DNA of 35,491 nucleotides from an uncultured Pseudomonadota bacterium (lineage in GTDB: Bacteria; Pseudomonadota; Alphaproteobacteria; RF32; CAG-239). A program made the position numbers and the translations under genes. Location of the stretch: assembly GCA_949300375.1 (NCBI GenBank), contig CASGEB010000015.1, forward strand, positions 4,785 through 40,275. The letters run 5' to 3'. The notes under the pieces were generated by a model, which saw nothing but the letters and a program-made list of their open reading frames with translations, was not told the origin of the DNA and did no database searches. Below are positions 7,735 through 15,232 of the stretch, in pieces (the stretch's first letter is position 1; every line of letters starts with the position of its first letter).

Positions 7735-8838
7735 ATGAAACAAGTATCAAGAAAATTGTTTGTATCCCTGATTTCCGCCATAGGAATGAGCGGATGTTCA
7801 TATACATCGGATGCAATTTTTCCTTCGCTTTTCGGCTCGGATACTCAGGAAGAAGTTGCCGCCAGTTCTTCTGTGCCTCTTCCTGAATTGGGTACTACCA
7901 ATTTTGAACCGTTGGAAATCACCGAAGGAGGAAACACCGGAACTTTTGTCGGGCAGAAAGTCATCGGTTTTCGCAGCGAGCTGACCCAGCTTCAGGATTC
8001 TATCCGCAAATATAATGACGAACTGCAAAAAATCAGAACTTCTGTCATTAATAATGCTCTGCAATATCATAAAGTCATCGGTGCGATAGAAGCCAAGCTC
8101 CAAGTCGGCACAACGCCGGGCAACCCGCAGATGTATGCGATGCTGCAAACGGCTCAAAACAATATTCAGGTTATGAGTGCCAATACAAATGCTTTAAATC
8201 AGTTGGCGGCAAAAGTTAACTCAGATGCCGCAATGACAACCTATTTGCTCGATTCCATTAAGGCTGCTTACGGAGTTTCCGGTGCGGTTGATGAAGATCA
8301 CCGCCAATTGCGGATTCTGGAAAACGAAACCAATCAGACCGCCATTTTGTTCAATAGTCTTTCTGCCGAGCTGAATAATGACATTCTGCGCCAGCAGCAG
8401 TATGTTGAAACGGCTCGCAATAACATTGTTGACTTAAACAGCGCCATCAAAGTCGGCAGCTACAATTCCGTCGGCTATTACCGTAATGCCTCTGCGGCGC
8501 CGGCTTTGCTGACAACTTCTTCGTCAGTGGCAAAGTCGGGCAGTTATTCTGCTTCGCCGTTGTTTGTTGCCAAATTTAATAAACAGGACGTTCGCTTTCA
8601 GGATGGTTTGAAACAGGCTGTCAGCAGCGCAATCCAGAAAAAACCGAATGTGATGTTTGAGGTTGTGTCGGTCAGCCCGGCCGGCGGCAGCCAGCTCTCC
8701 AAAAACAATGCCCAAAACAATGCGGCAATGGTCTTTCAGGAGATGATAAATATGGGCGTCGGCGCCGATAAAATCTCTTTGGCTGCTCGCACCAGCGATA
8801 CGGCCAAAGCCTCCGAAGTCCATGTTTATGTAAAATAA
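7735..8838 (+). CDS. Outer-membrane lipoprotein with OmpA-like C-terminal domain
   Basis: The protein has 367 residues. A lipoprotein signal peptide ends in MSGC with C21 as the lipidated residue; Ser at +2 suggests outer-membrane sorting. A long helical, probably coiled-coil middle is rich in Gln and Asn ('ELTQLQDSIRKYNDELQK', repeated 'NNIQ...NTNALNQL'). The last 100 residues (VAKFNKQDVRFQDGLKQAV ... MGVGADKISLAAR ... EVHVYVK) follow the beta-alpha-beta plan of OmpA/Pal peptidoglycan-binding domains. The typical Asp and Arg pair is not clearly preserved. ATG 7735 with AAAGGT upstream is preferred over the in-frame TTG at 7699. It has its own terminator. A role tethering the outer membrane to the wall is inference. 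Confidence 0.75.
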   Translation: MKQVSRKLFVSLISAIGMSGCSYTSDAIFPSLFGSDTQEEVAASSSVPLPELGTTNFEPLEITEGGNTGTFVGQKVIGFRSELTQLQDSIRKYNDELQKIRTSVINNALQYHKVIGAIEAKLQVGTTPGNPQMYAMLQTAQNNIQVMSANTNALNQLAAKVNSDAAMTTYLLDSIKAAYGVSGAVDEDHRQLRILENETNQTAILFNSLSAELNNDILRQQQYVETARNNIVDLNSAIKVGSYNSVGYYRNASAAPALLTTSSSVAKSGSYSASPLFVAKFNKQDVRFQDGLKQAVSSAIQKKPNVMFEVVSVSPAGGSQLSKNNAQNNAAMVFQEMINMGVGADKISLAARTSDTAKASEVHVYVK

Positions 8839-8857
8839 CCTTTGGCGAAATGTTAAT

Positions 8858-8892
8858 GCTCCGGCTATTGTTATGATACCGGAGCTTTTTTT
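8858..8892 (+). terminator. Terminator after the OmpA-like lipoprotein gene
   Basis: GCTCCGG (8858-8864) pairs with CCGGAGC (8879-8885), followed by seven T. The next gene starts at 8905. Confidence 0.85.
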
Positions 8893-8904
8893 ATCGGAAG
8901 TTTT

Positions 8905-10500
8905 ATGCTGAGAATAAGTAACATAAAAACGCCCCTTTCTCTTCCTTTATCCGGATTGCCGGGCGTTGTCTCTAAAATATTGCGGGTCTCGGAGCCTTTC
9001 AGCCGGTTTCGAGTCGTTAAAAAAGCGGTTGACGCCCGCAGCCGGACTCAGGCCTTTTTTGTTTATACAGTTGAGTTGGAGACGCCGGAAGAAACAAGGA
9101 TTTTGTTCGAAAAGCCTTATCCTTTTGTTGAAAAAGCAGCCGTTGTGGAAAGCTTAACAATTCCGCATTGTCAGAAAGAAGAATTTCGCCCGATGGTTGT
9201 CGGCAGCGGCCCGGCCGGAATGTTTGCCGGTCTGGCTCTGGCAAAAGCCGGATTGCGGCCGTTGATTATTGAACGCGGGCGTCCGGTTTCGCAACGTCAA
9301 AAAGATGTTGAAACTTTCTGGAAAAGCGGCCGCCTTAATCCCGATTCCAATGTTCAGTTCGGAGAAGGCGGCGCCGGAACTTTTTCAGACGGCAAGCTGA
9401 TGACCGGAATAAAAAAAGACTGTTATACGGCGGAAGTTTTTGCCGAACTGGTCGCCGCCGGAGCGCCGGAAGATATTTTATATTTGGCCAAACCTCATCT
9501 GGGAACGGACAAGCTGGCGCTGATGGTTCCGAAAATCAGAGAAAAAATCGTTGCTTTGGGGGGAGAATATCTGTTTGAAAACCGGTTGGAAGACCTGGTT
9601 ATAAAAAACGGAAAACTGCAGGCCGTACAAATAAAAAAACCGGACGGAAATCTGGCGGAATATCCCGTTCGGGAGATGATTTTGGCGGTCGGACACAGCG
9701 CGCGCGATACTTTTGAAATGTTATATAAAAGACAAATCCCGCTGATGCCGAAAGCTTTTTCTGTCGGTGTCCGGATTGAACATCCGCAAAAACTGATTGA
9801 TAAAGCGGTTTATCATGCCTTTGCCGGCCATCCGGAACTGGGCGCGGCTGATTATAAATTATCCGTTCATTTGCCGAACGGAAGATCTCTTTATACATTT
9901 TGTATGTGTCCGGGAGGCGTTGTTGTGCCAGCCGCTTCTGAGACGGAGAGAGTTGTTACCAACGGAATGAGCTATTATGCCAGAGATAAGGAGAACGCCA
10001 ATTCTGCCCTGTTGGTAGGAGTAACGCCGGAAGATTTCGGCGGCGGCCATCCGTTGCAGGGAATGTATTGGCAGAGGGAACTTGAGCGCAAGGCCTATCT
10101 TGCCGGCGGCAAAAGTTATAAAGCACCGGCGCAGCTTTTGGGGGATATTTTGCAAAACCGCCCTTCAACCGGTGCGGCCGGCGTAACGCCAAGTTATTCC
10201 TGCGGTGTCGTCTGGGGCGATTTGGGAAAAGTTCTGCCGGATTATGTTATGGAAACTTTCCGCCTCGGCATTTTGGAAATGGATAAAAAACTGCACGGAT
10301 TCGCAATGCCGGAAGCCGTATTGACCGGCGTGGAAACCAGAAGCTCGTCGCCGGTAAAAATCTTGCGGGACGAACAATTTGAAAGCCCTGTAAAAGGGAT
10401 TTTTCCTTGCGGCGAAGGTGCCGGTTATGCCGGCGGAATTGTTTCTGCCGCGGTCGATGGGTTAAAAACGGCTTTGTCAATCATCAACCGGAGATTCTAA
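8905..10500 (+). CDS. FAD-dependent dehydrogenase, COG2509 family
   Basis: This is a 531-residue flavoprotein. After an N-terminal segment of about 95 residues ('SEPFSRFRVVKKAVDARSR', a feature of COG2509) comes the Rossmann FAD motif VVGSGPAGMFAG with glycines at 100, 102 and 105. Further family motifs are 'IIERG', 'SNVQFGEGGAGTFSDGKLM', 'AVGHSARDTFEML' and a C-terminal 'FPCGEGAGYAGGIVSAAVDG' FAD-closing motif. The family is widespread in bacteria but its substrate is not established. The gene follows a terminator closely, and its 3' end overlaps the convergent metallophosphoesterase gene by 24 bases. Confidence 0.88.
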   Translation: MLRISNIKTPLSLPLSGLPGVVSKILRVSEPFSRFRVVKKAVDARSRTQAFFVYTVELETPEETRILFEKPYPFVEKAAVVESLTIPHCQKEEFRPMVVGSGPAGMFAGLALAKAGLRPLIIERGRPVSQRQKDVETFWKSGRLNPDSNVQFGEGGAGTFSDGKLMTGIKKDCYTAEVFAELVAAGAPEDILYLAKPHLGTDKLALMVPKIREKIVALGGEYLFENRLEDLVIKNGKLQAVQIKKPDGNLAEYPVREMILAVGHSARDTFEMLYKRQIPLMPKAFSVGVRIEHPQKLIDKAVYHAFAGHPELGAADYKLSVHLPNGRSLYTFCMCPGGVVVPAASETERVVTNGMSYYARDKENANSALLVGVTPEDFGGGHPLQGMYWQRELERKAYLAGGKSYKAPAQLLGDILQNRPSTGAAGVTPSYSCGVVWGDLGKVLPDYVMETFRLGILEMDKKLHGFAMPEAVLTGVETRSSSPVKILRDEQFESPVKGIFPCGEGAGYAGGIVSAAVDGLKTALSIINRRF

Positions 10501-11283
10501 AACCAAAATTTCCGGCAGGCAGTTAAACCGGACGGGCAGAATGCTGGTGCCGAGTCCCCGGCTGACAATAATCCGCCGCCCATCTTCATGATATTCTCCG
10601 CCGGCAAAACGACGACCAAACTTTGACGGTACCAGCAGCGGACCGTAAAACGGAACGGCGACTTGCCCGCCATGCGTATGCCCGGATAAAGTCAATGGGA
10701 TTTCTTGCGGAATAAGGTCAAAGACATCGGGCGTATGAGAAACCAACAGCGTTTTTTTCATATCCGTCTTGTCAAGCGCTCTGATAAAATCCGGCGAACG
10801 GGTTTTGTCATCGGCCAACCCGGCGATATATAAGTCTTTCCCGTCAATTTTCAAACGGATATTTTCGTTCTCCAAAACGGTAATGCCGGCTTTTTCCAGC
10901 TCCCGACGCATTTTGTTTCCGTCCATATACCAGTCGTGGTTTCCTAGCACGGCAAAAACGCCGTATTGAGCCTTAAGTTCTCCGAGCGCTGCCGCAATTT
11001 TTTCCATTTTCATACTGGAAGAAAATTTGTGTCCTTTAACAAAATCACCGCCTAAAATAATGATGTCCGGTTTTTGAGCATTGATTTTACGGACGATTCT
11101 CTTAAGCCGCCAATTCTCCCACGGGGCAATATGCCAATCGCTGGCAAAAACGATTTTCAACCCTTTAAAATCGCTAAAACCAAGCCTGTAGCGGCGAACA
11201 GACAAAAGATACGGCTCTATCAAAAAAGCCCAAATCAAACCGCAAATTCCTAAAATAACTGCAGCAATCAAATATTTTTTCAT
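10477..11283 (-). CDS. Membrane-anchored calcineurin-like metallophosphoesterase (YkuE/YaeI type)
   Basis: The protein has 268 residues with one N-terminal membrane helix (about 4-24). All five metal-binding blocks of the calcineurin-like fold are present: SDWH (D49, H51), GGDF (D80), GNHDW (N115, H116), SHTP (H183) and GHTHGGQ (H202, H204). YkuE and YaeI relatives hydrolyse phosphoesters at the membrane surface; the substrate here is unknown. It is last in a minus-strand unit of four genes, 12 bases after the GNAT gene, with AAAGGT before its ATG. Confidence 0.9.
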   Translation of the reverse strand: MKKYLIAAVILGICGLIWAFLIEPYLLSVRRYRLGFSDFKGLKIVFASDWHIAPWENWRLKRIVRKINAQKPDIIILGGDFVKGHKFSSSMKMEKIAAALGELKAQYGVFAVLGNHDWYMDGNKMRRELEKAGITVLENENIRLKIDGKDLYIAGLADDKTRSPDFIRALDKTDMKKTLLVSHTPDVFDLIPQEIPLTLSGHTHGGQVAVPFYGPLLVPSKFGRRFAGGEYHEDGRRIIVSRGLGTSILPVRFNCLPEILVLESPVDD

Positions 11284-11295
11284 AAAAACATACCT

Positions 11296-11772
11296 TTATT
11301 CATTACAATAAGAAATATCCAAATTCACAAGTTCTGGCGGATAAAAATCTTTATCACATATAAAAACCATCCAGCATTTATGCATTTCCAGTTCTTTAAA
11401 ACCATATTTTCGGGCTAATACCGTAGAGGCGCTGTTTTCCGGATGAATGCAAATGCTTTTTTGAAAACCGGCCGAACTGTCAAAACACAATTTTACAAGA
11501 TATTTTGCGTATCCTTGTTTACGGAATTTCGGAAAAATGCACCACTCCAAAAAATGAACCCCGCCGCGATTGTATTCATGAAATTTGAAATTAATAAAAC
11601 AACAGCCGATCCATTCTTTTTCCGGCGTCATAAGAACCCAGCCCTTAGTGCTGTTCCATCGGTTAAGCAGATAATCACGACTGCAAAAATCTTCCTCGGA
11701 AAATTCAGGTTTGGCCAGTTCTTCCCATTTGGCTAAATCTTTTTTTTCAAGTGAGCGATAATACAATTTCAT
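11296..11772 (-). CDS. GNAT-family N-acetyltransferase
   Basis: The protein has 158 residues. The acetyl-CoA motif A is 'FLEWCIFPKFRKQGYAKYLVKL' (R-x-x-G-x-A) at mid-protein, followed by the 'HPENSASTVLARKYGFKE' motif B region. The frame runs to a TTG at 11787, but the ATG at 11772 has GGGAG at 8 bases and is preferred. Substrate unknown. It follows the 38-residue membrane peptide by 21 bases and precedes the metallophosphoesterase by 12. Confidence 0.8.
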   Translation of the reverse strand: MKLYYRSLEKKDLAKWEELAKPEFSEEDFCSRDYLLNRWNSTKGWVLMTPEKEWIGCCFINFKFHEYNRGGVHFLEWCIFPKFRKQGYAKYLVKLCFDSSAGFQKSICIHPENSASTVLARKYGFKELEMHKCWMVFICDKDFYPPELVNLDISYCNE

Positions 11773-11793
11773 TCGTTTTTCTCCCAAAATTGA

Positions 11794-11910
11794 TTATGCC
11801 CGGTTGGAAAAGTAAAGGGCAAAACCGAAAACAATCAATTCCAAAACAACAAAAACAATTGTTCGGATGTCGGTATTGAAAAAAGTTTCTAAAATTCCCT
11901 TTTCTTCCAT
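11794..11910 (-). CDS. Small (38-residue) single-span membrane protein
   Basis: This short open frame fits exactly between its neighbours. It begins 1 base after the stop of the 11912 gene and ends 21 bases before the GNAT start. AGGAA lies about 7 bases before the ATG, inside the end of the upstream gene. The peptide starts charged (MEEKGILETF), reaches Arg16, then has one strongly hydrophobic segment of about 18 residues ending before SNRA, which would span the membrane. No family recognised. Tight spacing and a ribosome site favour a real gene over chance. Confidence 0.55.
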   Translation of the reverse strand: MEEKGILETFFNTDIRTIVFVVLELIVFGFALYFSNRA

Positions 11911-11911
11911 A

Positions 11912-12415
11912 TTATTTTTCCTGAATCAAATAATGAGAAGGAATAATCCCGTCTTTTAAAACCAACATATAATGACGGACGGCGGCAAAAAAAAGCCCCT
12001 TGCTTTTGTCGCATTTTTCCCATTTTAGCGGGGAAAAATCAATTTCTTCTGCTGAAACTTGATAAAATTTTTCATTAATGCCACCTGCTTCAGAACCATC
12101 TTTACACCATATTGACTCAATGATTCCGTCTTGTAACAGTTGCATTGCATCAAAAGAAAATAATACTCTGCTGTCAACAAAATCCTTAAGCATCGGGTCA
12201 TTTCCCTGCCACCTGATTGGCTCGGTCAGACAGGAAACAGAACGTGAACGTCCTGAAAAACTGGCGTCCAGCCATTGCAAAATGTCGTTTCTGTTATCCG
12301 ATTTTGCCCGATGAGCATAATAAAATAAATCATGCGAGATACGTGAAACGGATAATATCCCATCTTTCATTATAGTGTTGTCTCGCGGAGCATAGTGATA
12401 AAGCTTTATTGTCAT
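11912..12415 (-). CDS. Uncharacterised protein ('LYHYAPRDNTIMKDGIL' family)
   Basis: The protein has 167 residues and no signal peptide or membrane segment. It opens with 'IKLYHYAPRDNTIMKDGILS', has Trp-rich blocks 'VSCLTEPIRWQGNDPML' and 'ESIWCKDGSEAGG', and 'FSPLKWEKCDKSKGLFFAAVRHYMLV' near the end. The N-terminal 'H-Y-x-x-x-x-N-x-I-x-x-x-G-I-L' resembles the NAD-binding opening of several ADP-ribosyltransferase-like families (DarT/DUF4433 style), but I cannot confirm that. The start is uncertain: ATG 12415 or ATG 12424, neither with a clear ribosome site. It heads the four-gene minus-strand unit and may also receive read-through from tRNA-Ser. Confidence 0.6.
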   Translation of the reverse strand: MTIKLYHYAPRDNTIMKDGILSVSRISHDLFYYAHRAKSDNRNDILQWLDASFSGRSRSVSCLTEPIRWQGNDPMLKDFVDSRVLFSFDAMQLLQDGIIESIWCKDGSEAGGINEKFYQVSAEEIDFSPLKWEKCDKSKGLFFAAVRHYMLVLKDGIIPSHYLIQEK

Positions 12416-12464
12416 GAACAACATTCTATTTGTAAAAGTTTAATTTTTTTATAATACAACAAAA

Positions 12465-12481
12465 CCCTCCGCAAGGGAGGG
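12465..12481 (-). terminator. Weak tRNA-Ser terminator
   Basis: CCCTCC (12465-12470) pairs with GGAGGG (12476-12481) with a 5-base loop. On the minus strand only four T follow, then a mixed tract, so termination may be partial. Confidence 0.55.
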
Positions 12482-12493
12482 CTTTCTTGTAAA

Positions 12494-12584
12494 TGGCGGA
12501 TAGAGTGGGATTCGAACCCACGGTACCCTTTGGGGGTACACACGATTTCCAATCGTGCGCCTTCGACCACTCGGCCATCTATCC
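12494..12584 (-). tRNA. tRNA-Ser, anticodon GGA
   Basis: This is a class II cloverleaf of 91 bases with a long variable arm (GTACCC / GGGTAC). The acceptor GGATAGA/TCTATCC, discriminator G and CCA are encoded. The anticodon stem CACGATT-GGA-AATCGTG gives anticodon GGA for UCC and UCU. Confidence 0.97.
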
Positions 12585-12663
12585 AAACTGACGCTAACTT
12601 ATATTAAACTAAAAATTTTTGCAACAGTTTTTTTACGGCGGCAAAATACTGTGATAAATTTTG

Positions 12664-12686
12664 TTGGAATAACAGCGTTATTCCAA
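12664..12686 (-). terminator. Hairpin terminating tRNA-Arg(CCT)
   Basis: A perfect 10-bp stem TTGGAATAAC (12664-12673) with its complement (12677-12686) has a 3-base loop, 7 bases past the tRNA CCA end. The T-tract on the minus strand is poor. Confidence 0.55.
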
Positions 12687-12692
12687 AACAAA

Positions 12693-12769
12693 TGGCGTCA
12701 GCGGCGGGACTCGAACCCACTACCCCCGGTTTAGGAAACCGGTGCTCTATCCTGATGAGCTACGCTGAC
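12693..12769 (-). tRNA. tRNA-Arg, anticodon CCT
   Basis: The 77-base cloverleaf has acceptor GTCAGCG/CGCTGAC, discriminator G and encoded CCA. The anticodon arm CCGGT-TTCCTAA-ACCGG gives anticodon CCT, reading AGG, and the T arm has GTTCGAGTC. The 12770-12955 stretch upstream is AT-rich; I see nothing assignable in it apart from presumed promoter sequence. Confidence 0.97.
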
Positions 12770-12955
12770 AACCTGATTTTGAATTATAATTAAAAAAAAT
12801 AAAAAGCAAGTTAAATTTTTCAAAATAACGTATTTTATCTTTATGCATTATTGTTAAAACGGCAGGAATAAAGAATTTTTATTGCGTGTTTTTGCTGCAA
12901 TATTTCCTATGCAGATAAGAGCTTAAAACAAGCCTGTGATAAAGATGGTGAGAAA

Positions 12956-12983
12956 TAAAAAAGGGAGCTGTAATCCGGCTCCC
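12956..12983 (-). terminator. Terminator of the outer-membrane barrel gene
   Basis: GGGAGC (12963-12968) pairs with GCTCCC (12978-12983). On the minus strand a six-T run follows. It lies 5 bases after the stop codon. Confidence 0.8.
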
Positions 12984-12988
12984 GAAAA

Positions 12989-13591
12989 TTAAAAATAAAA
13001 ACGCAGACCGACAGTCAGTTCTTTAATATCGTCCACCTCTGTTACGTTGGTCAGTGCATAGCGGAACATACCGCGGATGGCATAATTCGGCGTGATATTG
13101 ATTTGAGCGCCGACGCCGAGACGCAGAGCCTCAAAATCTGTTGAAATTTTCTCTTTTTCTTTTATGCTGCCGAGCGTATATGTTCTTGTCGTATCCATTT
13201 CATATCTGGCAACGCCGATGGAGCCAAAAAACTCAAGATAATGCATATCAATAATCGTACGAACAATATCCGCGCCGTAAGCCCGCAGTTTCATCTTTGT
13301 TTCCAATCTGTCTCCGGTAACCATAAAATCAGATATATGGGAGTTGTTTCTGTCTGTCATCTGGTAAAAGCCTTCAATTGCCAGATTATTGTTTAGTTCC
13401 AAACCCAAAGACGCCGCCCCGCCGTTAAATTTCTGCTCCAGCCAGCGTCCGTCCGTTCCTTCGCTGTCGTCAAAATTATAATCGGAATACATATAATCAA
13501 ATCCGATATACGGTCTGATGGCTAAAGCTTCCGGCAAAAAAGAAAAAGCGCCGGCAAACAAGGAAATTGTCAAAAAAAGGATTTTTTTCAT
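12989..13591 (-). CDS. Outer-membrane beta-barrel protein (OmpA/porin-fold family)
   Basis: The protein has 200 residues with a signal peptide 'MKKILFLTISLFAGAF...ALA' of about 24 residues. The mature part alternates hydrophobic and polar residues in about eight strands, for example 'IRPYIGFDYMYSDYNF', 'LRAYGADIVRTI', 'FFGSIGVARYEM', 'LRLGVGAQINITPNYAIRGMFRYAL' and 'ELTVGLRFYF'. It ends in Phe, the usual BAM recognition signal. ATG 13591 is preferred over the in-frame ATG at 13606 because GGGAT lies at a usable distance and the signal peptide then starts directly. A strong promoter with an internal dyad lies upstream. Ligand and function unknown. Confidence 0.82.
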   Translation of the reverse strand: MKKILFLTISLFAGAFSFLPEALAIRPYIGFDYMYSDYNFDDSEGTDGRWLEQKFNGGAASLGLELNNNLAIEGFYQMTDRNNSHISDFMVTGDRLETKMKLRAYGADIVRTIIDMHYLEFFGSIGVARYEMDTTRTYTLGSIKEKEKISTDFEALRLGVGAQINITPNYAIRGMFRYALTNVTEVDDIKELTVGLRFYF

Positions 13592-13628
13592 TAAGATATA
13601 TCCCATAAAACATCACTATTTACATAGC

Positions 13629-13656
13629 ATATTAGCGATTTATCGCAAAAAGTCAA
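13629..13656 (-). promoter_or_regulatory. Strong promoter of the barrel gene with a dyad in the spacer
   Basis: On the minus strand TTGACT (13656-13651), a 16-base spacer and TAATAT (13634-13629). The spacer contains the dyad GCGAT-AA-ATCGC (13635-13646), which could be a repressor operator between the -35 and -10. Confidence 0.6.
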
Positions 13657-13698
13657 TCCAAAAAAGTAAATGTTTTGACAAATTTTCGCAAAAATATC

Positions 13699-13726
13699 TT
13701 GACTGTTTCCGCCTTTTGCTTAAAAT
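13699..13726 (+). promoter_or_regulatory. Promoter of the HD hydrolase gene
   Basis: TTGACT (13699-13704), a 16-base spacer and TAAAAT (13721-13726). It lies 24 bases before the ATG, which has a consensus AGGAGG at 13740. Confidence 0.55.
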
Positions 13727-13749
13727 AACCTTATATTCAGGAGGCTTTT

Positions 13750-14766
13750 ATGGAATTATCAGATATCGTTTTTGGACGAACAACAATTACGGAATCTGTT
13801 TTGCAGGAACTTTTGCTTTCTCCCGAACTCAACCGCCTCAAACACATTTCTTCCGCCGGCTACTATCCTGCTGTTCCGGAGTTTCATCATGAACAGGTAA
13901 ATCGTTTTGTGCATTCCTCCGGTGTTTTTATGCTGCTCCGCCGTTTTGGAGCGCCTTTGGAAGAGCAGATTGCCGGTTTGCTGCATGATGTCTCTCATTC
14001 TGCCTTTTCTCATACCGTTGATTATATCAAAAAAGATGCGGAAAGCCAAAAAGTTCAGGGAGAGCAGGATAAAGTTCACGAAAATTTTGTTAAAAATTCT
14101 TCTTTGGCGCCGATTTTGCAAAAACACGGTTTTGATGTCGATTATATTTTGGATGACAGTCATTTTCCGCTCAAAGAGAATGAGCTTCCTGACATTTGTG
14201 CTGACCGGCTGGATTATACTTTGCGTCAGGCGCTGATTTTTCAATATCTGAATCCTGAACAGGTCGGGCATATAATAGCCTCGCTGGCCGTTTATGACGG
14301 ATCTTTTGTTTTCAGCAGTCCCGACGCTGCTTTGCATTATGCCAATGCATTTTTCCGGCTGAATGAAAATTGCTGGAGCGGATTGGCTTCTGCCGTAATG
14401 TTTTCTGTTTCCGCCCGACTGTTTCGCCGTGCCATAGAACAAGGCTTTGTAACTTTTTCAGATTTTTATAAACACGATGATGATTATGTTATTACGCAAA
14501 TTAAAGGGCATTTACAGCAGGATACGAAGTTGCAGTATTTTTATTCGCTGCTGCAAATGGAACCGGAACGCTTTGCTAATTATGCCAATGACGATATTGA
14601 ACCGGTCTTTATTAAAAACCGGATTGTCGATCCGTTGGTTTGCATTCGCAACGGCTGCGTGCGCTTGTCGGCGTTGAGCAAAACCTATAAAGAAAAAATC
14701 GCCGGATTGCCGAAGTTTAAAGAATACCGCATAGCGCCGAAAATTTCTGCCGCCCAGGCCGTCTGA
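13750..14766 (+). CDS. HD-domain phosphohydrolase (COG1078-like)
   Basis: The protein has 338 residues. The metal-dependent HD fold is clear: H55 in 'NRFVHSSGVF', H79-D80 in 'GLLHDVSHSAFSHTVDYI' and D152 in 'CADRLDY' supply the H...HD...D ligands, with H83 and H88 as extra conserved His. The pattern matches dGTPase/SAMHD1-like COG1078 proteins, which hydrolyse dNTPs or related phosphoesters. The substrate is not shown by sequence. The gene has its own promoter and terminator, and a consensus AGGAGG ribosome site. Confidence 0.85.
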   Translation: MELSDIVFGRTTITESVLQELLLSPELNRLKHISSAGYYPAVPEFHHEQVNRFVHSSGVFMLLRRFGAPLEEQIAGLLHDVSHSAFSHTVDYIKKDAESQKVQGEQDKVHENFVKNSSLAPILQKHGFDVDYILDDSHFPLKENELPDICADRLDYTLRQALIFQYLNPEQVGHIIASLAVYDGSFVFSSPDAALHYANAFFRLNENCWSGLASAVMFSVSARLFRRAIEQGFVTFSDFYKHDDDYVITQIKGHLQQDTKLQYFYSLLQMEPERFANYANDDIEPVFIKNRIVDPLVCIRNGCVRLSALSKTYKEKIAGLPKFKEYRIAPKISAAQAV

Positions 14767-14774
14767 CAAAACAA

Positions 14775-14808
14775 AAATCCGCCAGCCCGAAACTGACGGA
14801 TTTTTTTT
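14775..14808 (+). terminator. Bidirectional terminator between the HD and small membrane protein genes
   Basis: AAATCCGCCAG (14775-14785) pairs with CTGACGGATTT (14793-14803) with one mismatch, and T8 follows. Its minus-strand reading also ends in T, so it can serve the 14808 gene. Confidence 0.75.
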
Positions 14809-15155
14809 CATTTTTTATCCATAAAAAGTAGATGGATAAAATCTTTTTCATTGATGTTTAGAATATAAATAACTAAATACCAAAGACCAACACTTAATGC
14901 GAATCCTCCGAAAACAAAAATGATATTGCATAAGTAATACCAAAAAAAACGCACTTCTCCAAAACGGTCTAACATTGCATTTTTCCAAATATCAGGAGGA
15001 AAAACAAAAACACAAATTGTTCCGATTGTCTGAATAAACCGGCACAAACGAATTTTCTTATCAGAGATTTCTTTATAATCAACCTGATTGTTGCTTTCTG
15101 CAAGGAGGGAAAAAGACGTTATAACGATAATCGTCAACCATAATATTGTATTCAT
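14808..15155 (-). CDS. Small hypothetical membrane protein
   Basis: The protein has 115 residues with three hydrophobic spans: an N-terminal one (about 3-18, possibly a signal anchor), 'TIGTICVFVFP', and a long C-terminal stretch 'YYLCNIIFVFGGFALSVGLWYLVIYIL'. No family recognised. Start is ATG 15155, or ATG 15161 two codons upstream. No clear ribosome site is seen, but TATAAT on the minus strand (15176-15171) lies just upstream, so the transcript may be nearly leaderless. It occupies the place after recF where gyrB lies in many bacteria. Confidence 0.5.
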   Translation of the reverse strand: MNTILWLTIIVITSFSLLAESNNQVDYKEISDKKIRLCRFIQTIGTICVFVFPPDIWKNAMLDRFGEVRFFWYYLCNIIFVFGGFALSVGLWYLVIYILNINEKDFIHLLFMDKK

Positions 15156-15232
15156 AAGCATAAGAATTTAATTATACGAATAAAAATTATTTTTTATTCA
15201 TCATAAATAAAAACAAAACGGAGTCAAGAGCA

